Positions 55,098 to 64,000 of a stretch of 64,000 bases of DNA are shown piece by piece (the first letter of the stretch is position 1; each line of letters begins with the position of its first letter). The notes under the pieces are model-generated. The model was not told the DNA's origin. It worked only from the letters and a program-made list of their open reading frames with translations, and searched no databases. The stretch covers positions 957,513 through 1,021,512 of the forward strand of contig RPFO01000106.1 in NCBI GenBank assembly GCA_009746045.1, written 5' to 3'. The position numbers and the translations under genes are program-made. This stretch comes from Mesostigma viride (lineage: Eukaryota; Streptophyta; Mesostigmatophyceae; Mesostigmatales; Mesostigmataceae).

Positions 55098-57445
55098 TCA
55101 GCCAGATCTGAAAGTGCTCCGGATTGTGCTGAAGGATGCCGACAAGATGTCAGCAGCAGAGCAGGCCGCTATGTCGCACAGGGATGATTTCCTGGCCGTA
55201 TTCGACGCCGGGGGCAGCCGACAGCAGTTACACGCCATTCCGCCGCCGGGGGATATTTCAGTGATCCTCCGTGGTGTCGCCGCCAAGTATCGCCTGGCTG
55301 CCCGCACCCTCCCCACCTTGCCTCCGCGTCGGCAGCTTGCTGTCCACCGTCACGCACCGACAGTGGTCGCCGCCAGGCAGATGCTCCGCCGCAACAGAGA
55401 TCCGATCGCCAAACCTGGGCTGCAAGCAGCTCTGAGGGCCGCCTACGAGCAGGCTGAGAAGGCAGATGCTCAGCAGATGGTCAAGGACCTGCGCAGCTGC
55501 CAGCAGAAGCACGACGGCAAGGGGGCCTGGTTCTGGTACAAGCGCCTCGGGCACCCGGACGGCCTCGGCCGGCCCCACCGCCACGACGTCCCCGGCGCCC
55601 CAGCCAAGCGGCTTCGTACCTGGGCCACGGCCACGGCCGAGGTCGTGGGGACAGCTGCGCCGCCCCCACCCCTGCTCCCAGCCGCCGCCGCCCGCCCGGC
55701 CGCCCTGGCCGGCCCCGCAGGGCCCCCGGCCCCGCCTAGGTCAGCGGCGGACTACCTAGTCCCCCCGCTGGTCGGCCCACTTGGCGACCCGTCTGACATG
55801 CCCCCTTTCACCTCTCGCGAGGTCACGGAGGCGGTCCAGCGCCTGCGGTATGACGCAGCCACCGGCTCTGACGAGATTCCGGCCGCAGTTGTAAAACTTG
55901 CAGCCGAATTCGAAGACACAGGTGAACATTATGCTGCTCTTCCGGGACATCTGCAACCGCCTTCTGCTGTCGTCGCAACCACCTCCAGCGGCCTGGCAAC
56001 ACAGTTTTCGCACGATGCTGTACAAGAACAAGGGGTCGCCTGCCGACCCCGGCAACTACAGAGGGGTGTGCATTCAAAGTGCCCCCCTCAAGCTTCTTAT
56101 GCGGCTCATCCTGAACCGCCTGCGCACGGCCCTGGACGGTCACCTCAGCGAGACTCAGCACGGCTTCCGTTCAGGTCGCAACACAGTACAGGCGCTCTTC
56201 GCTACTCGCCGACTGGTGGAGGAACTGCAACGCCTTCAGCCTGGTGAGTCCCCTTTGCACCTTGTGCTGGTGGACTTCATCAAAGCCTTCGATTCGGTTT
56301 TCTGGCCTGCGCTTTGGGACATCCTCGAGTTGTTCCGGATCCCCCGCCCCCTTATTGCTGTCATCCGCAACCTGTATGAAGGGTCCACCACTTCGGTGCG
56401 CACTTCTTACGGGACCACGCCCCCATGCCCTTTACAGAAGGGTGTGTGGCAGGGCTGCGTGCTGTCGCCCTACCTGTTCATTATTGTTGTCGAATACGTG
56501 ATGATTCAGGCGCGCAAGCGATTTGCCAGCATCGTGGGCAGGGAACCAGGAGTGCAGGTTGCTAACAAATTCTGGCATGGCGGTGCGGACACGGAGATTC
56601 GGCTAGCAGACATCATTTACGCAGACGACACCACCCTCTTCGAGGACACGGAGCACGTGCAGACATGGCTTGACTGCCTGGCTCTCGAGGCCCGGGCAGT
56701 GGGGCTTGAGGTCAGCAAGAAGACAGAGGCCCTGGCGGTTGGGCTCACCAACCCAGCGCCGCCCCTCTATCTCCTCGACGGCTCTCGAGTCCCGTATCGG
56801 GACCGCGTTAAGCTGCTGGGCAGCCTGCTCCCCAGCTGCGAGGCTGATGTGGACCATCGCATCTCCCTCGCCTGGCACGCTTTACGTCAGTACCGGGCCC
56901 TGTGGCGCAAGCCCCTGGGCAAGATCGAGAAACAGGACCTGTTCAAGGTCCTCGTCCTTCCTGTTCTCACGTATGGCGCCGAGACGTGGACCCTCACCGC
57001 CGACCTGGCCCGCAAGCTGGACGGCGCGGTCACCAGCATGCTGCGTTCCATTTTCAGAGTAGGATATGCTGCTCATGTCCGCAATGAGGACCTGTACCAG
57101 GGCATGCCCTATATCACCAGCACAATTAAGCAACGCCGCCTGCAGCTTGTAGGGCACCTAGCTCGCACCAACCAGGTAGACACCTCACGTGGCCCCCCCG
57201 CAGGACTGCGACCAGCTCAGCCTGGCCGGCACCTCCTGACGTGGGCTGGGCCTAGTGATGTTAGACGCCGCAAGGCCCGCACCTTCAAGGAACAGCTAGT
57301 AGAGGACATGGGGGGCCTCGGCCTCTCCGTGATTTGGAAGAAGATGATGGACAAGGCCAAGTGGGCCCAGGTCATAGAGGACAACGAGCCCCCCCCAGTG
57401 GGGAAGCGCCCGCGTGTGCAATCCCGCGGGAGGCACGCCAGATAG
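55098..57445 (+). pseudogene. LINE-A1 ORF2, reverse transcriptase and C-terminus (one frameshift)
   Basis: The first frame (to about 55910) holds the region before the RT: FLAVFDAGGSRQQLHAI, FTSREVTEAVQRLRYDAATG, GSDEIPAAVVKLAAEF. A single-base frameshift near 55910 moves to the frame that reaches the stop at 57443. That frame has NYRGVCIQSAPLK, QHGFRSGRNT, LVDFIKAFDSVFW (motif A), PLQKGVWQGCVLSPYLF, LADIIYADDTTLF (YADD, motif C), YGAETWTLT and STIKQRRLQLVGHLAR. The C-terminus is basic and proline-rich (PPPVGKRPRVQSRG). With the endonuclease half the ORF2 would be about 1,070 residues, normal for an endonuclease/RT LINE. The frameshift and T7 make it inactive. Confidence 0.88.
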
Positions 57446-57610
57446 CTCCCCCTCGTGCGGCTGCCTAGATAGATGTTGTAGTTAGCATGTTGTTAGATAG
57501 ATGTACATAGATTAGACCGGTAGGAATGTTGCACCCATCCATCCATCCATCGGGGTTAATGCTCCGTGACTCCCCAACGGGAGCACGAGTCTAATTAATT
57601 AATTAATTAA
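57446..57610 (+). mobile_element. LINE-A1 3' UTR and hairpin tail
   Basis: TAGATAGATG repeats, CATCCATCC units, then a hairpin within TGCTCC-GTGACTCCCCAA-CGGGAGCA and a (TAAT)n tail. Fragments of this terminus recur at 27692, 32985, 36585 and 39210. Confidence 0.85.
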
Positions 57611-58642
57611 TTTCCAGGAAAATACAGCATACCGTAGCAATAGCCACGGTCACGCCTTACGCTATTTGCAGGCACCATCATGCCCGGCGCTACCCAATAA
57701 AAGTCTGCACAATTCTCGGTTTAGCCGAGAGTCCGGACGTTCGGAATGAATAAACATGTGTTAAGAAGTCGAAACACCATGGAAATACCAAGCATGGTGC
57801 CGCAGCAGACCCGAGTCTTGACGTAATAATATGTATGCCGGTTTCCAGGGTTTCCGCATGAAAGTTGGGTGAGAAACTGGAAAAAACTACGTTTCCTTTG
57901 CCCCAGTACCTCAACAAACTCGTAGAAACCTAATTATCAACTTTTGAACGCATCATCATGGTCGTGCCACCCAACAGCCACTGAAATTCGCGCGAAAACT
58001 GGCGAGATCTACCTGCCGCCATCGCCGTCGTCTTCACCTTCGTCCCGCGAAAATGCCTGATTTCAGTGGTACATATTTGTTTGCAGCTGTCACAAAAAAA
58101 ATACCAAAAATACCAGGATTTTTTCTTGAATTCTATGAGATGTTTCTGACCTATCTTGAAAGTTTCAGACCAAAAATCGCATGTTTAATAGGTTTGCCAC
58201 GTGTCAGATTACAACGCGATACATCGCGTTCTAACCCTACAACGCGATGTATCGCGTTGTAAAAAAACACGGGTTAATTTCAAGGTTTTCTGGGCCCCCG
58301 CCCTCCGACAATTTGACAATTTGCCAAAAAGAGCCAATTTTACCCCGACTTACTGAAGTCAGTACTGTCCCTTTATCATTAACAACAATATCGCTGTCTC
58401 ACATAATAACATATTCTTCATGGTTTACATTCAATCGAATGAACCATGATATGGTACTATATATCAGGGGATGCCAAACCTGAAAACCAACTAGTCTGAC
58501 ACTGGGGACTGTGCAGTAAGTCTGATGTCTATCTTAATGTAGTTCCAGGCCTTTCCTGGAAAGTAAATAGGAAAAGCCAAGTTTGTGGAAGTGGGTCAGT
58601 AACAAATTCTGGAACAGTCTTGCATAGAATAACATCAACACT
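57611..58642. other. T4 right part and 3' flank of the PP2C gene
   Basis: 57611-58272 is assigned to T4. 58277-58642 is the probable 3' UTR and flank of the PP2C gene; TTACA at about 58425 reads TGTAA on the gene strand and could be its polyadenylation signal. Confidence 0.4.
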
Positions 58643-61600
58643 TCACGGAAAGGATATAACAATAATGGTGACGTTGTCCGCAGCACGCAGTTTCTTGCAG
58701 TGTTCAATGAGCGCCGTTGCGACAACCTCCTCGACTGGCGAATCCTTGTCCTCGTTGATTGCCTGCCCATGGGTGACAGTTGGCATCATCCACCAGCACA
58801 CGGATGCAACACCAAGCACACCTCTCATTTGTCACTTCAGTGCCATTTTATCCTAACTAGGTTGAAGGGTTTATTCAGACAAGCTGACGCTTTCCTGTAG
58901 CCAACCCAAAAGCTAGCCGTAAGTACGTCAAGACCAGGATGGTCACGACTGCTGGTGGGGTCATATTATCTGGCATGGGAGAGGGAAACCTGATGCCCAT
59001 GCTGTCAATTACCTTTGAATTGATGTTGCAGCTGATACGGGTGGTAACAGTCCCAGTGTGCAACTAGGCTGAATTGGGGGATGGACACTGACATGCATGA
59101 TTGGATTATTCCATGCTTATGCCACCGGGGGAAAAGAAAGACATGGAAGACTATGTAGAAGACAAATGAGGAATCAAGTGTCTAGAATGCCAACATTCAC
59201 TTATGCAACTACATCCAATCTTCTGCAATTGCTTTTTGCAAGTATTGCTATTCATAGGCATCAGCATACCCCTCCTTGCCTCCCAGAACCATCCATGACA
59301 TCATTGAGACAAACTAGTTTTCTGAACGTACTTCTCCAGTGCGGGAAATCATCTCAGCCTCGCTAGATTCTCACCCCCTTTCCCACAGGGTCCCCAACCC
59401 CCCACACACCTTGGTTGCAATGTCGACGGCTTGCGCGGGCTTGGCCACATCCCACAGCCCGTCGCTGCAAGCCACCATACACCATACACAGTTGCAAGGG
59501 ACATTTATCAGAACATGGTACAGGTCACAATCCACGATGTGTGAAGGGAATTGCTTTTCTGACCATATGGCACGCAACTTCACCTCGAGCGATTCTCCCC
59601 CCCCCCCCCCCCCCCCCGCTCCCCCCCCCTTTCGTCTTGCACAACACATGAAGACTAGGAAGAAAGGTTTTCAGTAAACCAACATGTGTGGCCAGGAGGC
59701 CCTGCAGGGTGTAGCTCTGTTTCTGTCTAGGCCGTACAGCATCCAAATGCCTGCTATTCAAGTGTATGCTCATGGCTGTTGCTAAGGAGGAGAGCGGGGG
59801 AGGAGGGGCACCAGCGCTGTGCCCACCCGTAGTGCCAATGCATTGCTATCAATGTGCACGCTCTTTAGCCAATAATATTCTCGAAGCATGCCCCTTTCCA
59901 TGTGCTCGCCCTGTGTTCTGTTCTCTGTGCTCCGCGCCCTCTGCTTCTTACATTGTGCTTCTCTGAGAACGCATTTCCCCCATAAGCTTCTTTCCTTAAG
60001 CTTCTTTCCTTAAGCCCCTTAAGCATCTTTCCTCAGGCTTCTGTCACACCCAATGCTTTGCCATGCTTCTTTTCACTATGCTCCATGCTATGTGCTTCCC
60101 TACGCTCCCACCCTTGGCGGGCAGCCGTCCCCCACCTGGCCATGATGACAAAGTGCCCTCGCCCGCGCGTGATCTCGAGCGTGGCGCTCACGTCCGGGTC
60201 GGCAACCAGCCCCAGGTTCTCGCTCTTGAGCAGCTTGTCGCCCAGCGCGCGCGCCAGGTTCAGTCCTGGAGGCAAGGGGGGGGAGAAAGGGACGAGAAGG
60301 GAAGGCAGGATAGGAGGACAGGATTGCGGGGGGGGGGGGGCGGGGGAAAGTGGTGGGTGTGCGCGGGGGATAGTCAGCACAAGGGCAAAGCAGGTGCAGG
60401 TAAAGCAACCACACCCAGGCGAGGGCAGGCAAGGATAGAGGCAGCGATGGATGGGTTGTCACGAGTATTGCTACCCAGCGCGACATGCCGGAAGCATGCG
60501 TGGCTAGGGTGTGGTGAGCCATGGCAAGGCATGACGGCACACAGGGGTGGTCCAGGGTGATGCATGACGGCGCGGCTACATGCACAGACCCGGAAGGGAA
60601 TTCCTATCGCAGTGCACACCGAGCATGGGTTATAACAGGAGCACATGACTCGGGCGCGCCAAAAGCCTAGGGTTGTTTGAGTCGGTGTTGACCCAACCCA
60701 TACAAAGGCACGCGCTGCTTTATTAAGGCGCACTCAAAGTGCTCTTAACCAAGCAAAACGGGCAGCCAACCACGCGGGGCTTGCAGGGAACGCCATGGCT
60801 TCGCAAATCGACCACTTGATAGACGGGTTGGATTCCTGTTGGGTCGATCTGGCACACGGCACGCATGCCGGGAGCTGAGATTGCAACCACAAGCTCCCAT
60901 GAGCAAGACAATCTCCTTACATTCCTGTCTCCTTGCACCCTGGCAGCCGTGTCCTCCACCAATATGCTCATTGCACCTGGCGAGCCCACGACAAATGGTA
61001 ACTTCGGTCACTGGGGGACAACAGGCGCCACTGCAAATCCCTGACAGGTCCGCCGCGGCCACTCACCGTACAGCCGGTACTCCCCCTCCTTGAGCACGAT
61101 GCCCTCCGCTGCCAGCCGCTGCCGCTCCTGCGGGTCCGTCAGCCGGTGATCCACGGTGAGCTTGGTGGCCTTGCCGCCCTTGCTGGTGGGGGGGTGAGCA
61201 GCATGTGTTGTGGTGTGTTGTGTTGTGGGAAGGGGCGAAGGGTATGGGGATGAGCATGGCATACCGCTGCGTGGGGATGGGGGGATTGGTAGACGGGGTG
61301 GTGGTGCACAGCCTTTGATTCGAGAGGGCGGGGGGAAAGAGGGCGACAAGCTCAGGGATGAATGCGTAAGGGGGGGGCAGGACGAGGGGGGAGGGCCGGA
61401 AGGGGCAGGTGGGTGAGCATGCGGCGTAGCCATCTGTGCGAGGCAAACACGTGGGTACCACCAGAGGTCGGGGTGGGGGGGGGGGGAGGAGGGGGGCAAC
61501 AGGGATGGAAGACACAAGGATGGCAAGAGACAGGGTTGGGCAGAGCTGGGGAATGCGATGCCAAGGAAGCCAGACATCCCGGCCAGGTGTTGTACGCATG

Positions 61601-63894
61601 TGCATATTTGCGTATGTGCATATTTGCGTATGTGCATATTTTTTGCGCGCGAGTGGTGTGGGTGGGTGGCTGGGCGGGTGGGTGGGTGTGGGGAGGGCAG
61701 CATGCTGCAGCCCCTCCACTGTCAGCTCTGCAAGACACAAACACTGTTGTCCTGCCGCATGCTTGCCTAACTGGACACACATGCCGGATGCTTGCCTACC
61801 TAAACACACAGGCCGAATATTTGCCTACCTGAACAAAACATTTGCCGGATGTTTGCCTACCTTTGCACGCACACCTAACCGTTGCCTACCTGAACACGCA
61901 TGCCGAGTCGCCCACGTTAGCCACCTGGAAGTAGACCTTGTTCGACCCGTTGTTCTTCTCCCAGAGGAGCCCCGCGGTGGCGGTGCAGCCCTGCAGGTGC
62001 GGCCAAGCACAGCTTGGGGATGTATACATTCAGCGACGGCACATGAGCACATTCCTTTGGACGGCAGGCAGCTTGGTTGAATCCACACGCCCTGTCTTCT
62101 GTCAAATGGCAGTTTTCACCAGTCAGCAGGCGCCTTCCTTATGTCTTTGCTCATGACAAGGTACAACGAGCAGGAGCTAACGAGGGAAAGGAGCGTGAAA
62201 TCGCTGACACACGGCCCAGGGGGGTGGGTGGGTTGGAAACCTTGGAAACAACATTCAAGGGAAACGGGTTCAGCTGTGATTGAAAAAAAAAGCAATGATG
62301 AGCCCCCAGCAGTATCAAGGAGACAACCAGCGCAGGCCAGAAATCGGGAGAATCCGGACCATGGTAGCTCGAGCCTGCTGTTATATTTTCTGCGTTTTCG
62401 AGTCGTTCAGGATGATGAAGATGAATGGAGAAGGAAATTTGTAGCCTTGTGCATTGAAATTATGGATGGCTTACGTGTAGAGCGACTAGATGACCTAGAC
62501 GGTGGGGCCGGAAACAGCTTGCTTGATCAGGGCGTATGTTTCGAGCCTAACTGGTCGGGAGTGTCTAGTGGTGAGCACCATTGCTGCGATCACTCTCCCA
62601 CCATTTACGAGGAAATAACCACAAATGGAAAACCACTGAAAAGGTCTAGCTAGTCAGTCATTACGTTAGCCATGCCATGTTTCCAAACGTCCAAGAACTG
62701 CACACGGTATGGTTTTCTGTGAAGTATGCGTAGATGGACTGTATAGGACTATGCTTAACTGGAGTTAGGCAGACAGAGAGCCATGCAGTGACCTATACTG
62801 AGGGAGGCCTGGGAAGAAATGTGACAAATTCAATACACCTACCCCTTTCAAGAGGGGTTGGGGGGGGGGATACTCTATTCACGAGAACTCCGTTTCTACT
62901 GCTGTACCTAGAATTCTCTCTCTTGCTCCCTCTCTCCATTTGCCCCCTCGCTATTGCTCTCTCTGCTTTCCCTACGGTTGGCCCCCCTGCTGTCTAGCTG
63001 GCCCCACATACCGCCAGCTCGACGCGGATGGCCTTGTCTGTGGCGGCAAAGGCCTCCTGCAGCAGCTTGGTAGCGTCGTCGGTGCGCAGGATCTTGTCGA
63101 CCGCGCCCGCCTGCGCGAGGAAGCGAGTCACCTCGCCAGGGAAGAGTGAGCGCGCCAGCTCGGCCGCCGCGCGCCCGCAGTGGCCGTCAAACACACAGAA
63201 GAGGCCGAACTGGGGCGTGCCCTGTTGCATGATGCACAGGCAGCCAACATCGACACACATCAATCAGCAACCATACAGAAAAACTGGAAAATGAAAAATA
63301 AGGAAAATGGAAAACTTGCCTCAAGCAACAGTTTAACGGGCTACAAGGCGATTCCACTCGTATCCCAGGTGAGAAGAACCCGATACCAGTTGGGGGGTAG
63401 AGATGGTTGGAGCCGACATCAATCCAAAATCAATCACTTACCAGTGGACGTCATCTCCCTAATGAACGATCTGCCCCAGTTGGGTTTCGAACTAACGTGT
63501 ACCTGGTAGCAACTTGTGATGGGGCAAGTGTGTGCTGTGGTGGTGCGAAAATACGGCGTTCCTGACTGGCCATCATGCAGACTTTGAAAGGCCGTTTTGC
63601 TTTAAGGGCGTAGTGCGTGACACCAGCAATAGAAAATGTTCTAGGCAGGGGATATCCAGACGCCAGACACCACGGGAACCTACGATGGCATCACCAGCAC
63701 ATGACATAGGTAATGCTGACCTCTGCCACGGCGGACGCGGGGCGCAGCGGCCAGATGCAGACGCTCTCGTCCTCCATGGGAAGCGACTGGCCGTTTCGGC
63801 CGATGCCGTTGTACTGGCGCAGCGCCACACGGCAGGGCACCTTGGCGGGTTCCACGTCCACCAACACGGGCACCTCAGTCTGTATCAAGCGCAC
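58643..63894 (-). CDS. PP2C-type protein phosphatase, 3' seven exons (5' end outside window)
   Basis: Exons in gene order: 63894-63721, 63221-63012, 61990-61890, 61182-61067, 60265-60136, 59464-59410, 58762-58643. All use GT-AG and phases match throughout. The acceptor at 63895 shows at least one more exon upstream. PP2C motifs are in order: LPMEDESVCIWPL, GLFCVFDGHCGRAAAELA (metal-binding Asp-Gly), GCTATAGLLW, ANVGDSACVF, KLTVDHRL-E-R, NLARALGDKLLK, ADPDVSATLE, SDGLWDVAKP, AADNVTIIVIS, stop. These are the PPM-family Mn/Mg-dependent Ser/Thr phosphatase signatures, and the Asp residues at the metal sites are present. MED followed by WPL and GLF resembles the plant KAPP-type branch, where a forkhead-associated domain lies upstream; that part is not visible. 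DGHCG replaces the usual DGHGG. An active enzyme is likely. Confidence 0.85.
59605..59629. repeat. Poly-C tract in PP2C intron 5
   Basis: A C-run with one G, within the intron between the exons at 60136-60265 and 59410-59464. Confidence 0.9.
61763..61881. repeat. 29-32-bp tandem repeat carrying the PP2C exon 3' splice junction
   Basis: Units start at TTGCCTAC-like 61763, 61792, 61821 and 61853. The true junction at 61882-61890 starts as a fifth unit. On the gene strand the unit at 61821 holds TTCAG then GTAGGCAA, the same as the real donor (TTCAG then GTAGGCAA), and 61792 holds TTTAG then GTAGGCAA. Confidence 0.88.
62316..62710 (-). mobile_element. YIDD-type retroelement 3'-end fragment in PP2C intron
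   Basis: The minus strand matches 107-517 with the same terminus. It sits in the 1-kb intron between exons 63012-63221 and 61890-61990, in sense with the host gene. Confidence 0.85.
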
Positions 63895-64000
63895 CTGGGG
63901 CGGGAGAAGAGAGGTGCGGAGGAGCGACAACAGAGTGAAGGGCAGGAGAGGACAAGCAAGTGGGTGGAACGATAAACGGAGCAGTCACGGCAAACGAGAC

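Larger units (their letters stand above)
48744..58272. mobile_element. T4: candidate TTAA-flanked transposon, heavily interrupted
   Basis: The left end is TTAA (48740-48743) then CCCGTGTTTTTTT with palindrome AACGCGATATATCGCGTT (48763-48780). The right end is the inverse AAAAAACACGGG then TTAA (58273-58276), preceded by AACGCGATACATCGCGTT and AACGCGATGTATCGCGTT (58213-58230, 58241-58258). The span is 9.5 kb, but the MITE, LINE-A1 and T7 account for about 7.6 kb. The element's own sequence would be about 1.9 kb, similar to T1-T3. A minus-strand piece at 49529-49777 (SLSKTAILLDV) resembles part of T2. Pairing of the two ends is an inference. Confidence 0.5.

Overview
The window looks like nuclear DNA of a flagellated microbial eukaryote, most likely a green alga (an inference, not proven). 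It has GT-AG introns, GC-rich serine-, proline- and histidine-rich coding sequence, a sperm-tail PG-rich (STPG) type gene as expected for an organism with cilia, long simple-sequence arrays and many non-LTR retrotransposons. There are no operons, rRNA genes or CRISPR arrays. Splice sites were placed by eye from consensus and reading phase, without transcript data.

Three host genes can be supported. (1) Minus strand 20640 to 8535: an 11-exon gene for a very large PXK/Slob-like pseudokinase. (2) Plus strand 25788 to about 30885: a five- or six-exon gene for a small axonemal STPG-type protein. (3) Minus strand 63894 to 58643: seven exons of a PP2C protein phosphatase whose 5' end lies beyond the window. 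Coding phase is kept across every junction proposed, with one exception (pseudokinase exon 3 to 4).

The rest is mobile and repetitive DNA. 1-7300: retroelement 3' ends, a truncated LINE (LINE-B), a MITE and an ORF1-only element between two AATG arrays. 20.6-25.0 kb: a second LINE-B fragment, then TTAA-flanked element T1. 31-41 kb: SINE-like and LINE-A fragments, elements T2 and T6, and an RLE-type LINE fragment. 40.5-47.1 kb: three ORF1-only copies head to tail, one split by element T3, which carries a nested hAT MITE. 47.5-48.6 kb: an RT fragment with a YIDD box. 48.7-58.3 kb: a nested stack in which T4 contains a MITE and a near full-length LINE-A1, and LINE-A1 is split by T7.

The strongest observations are four. 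First, several transposons have TTAA flanks and different short terminal repeats but one design, a palindrome just inside each end, and no recognisable transposase. Second, the T3 insertion site can be rebuilt as a perfect 73-bp palindrome. Third, ORF1-only elements share a 3' hairpin and tail with RT-encoding LINEs. Fourth, in all three host genes intronic tandem repeats copy the exon/5' splice site junction itself.
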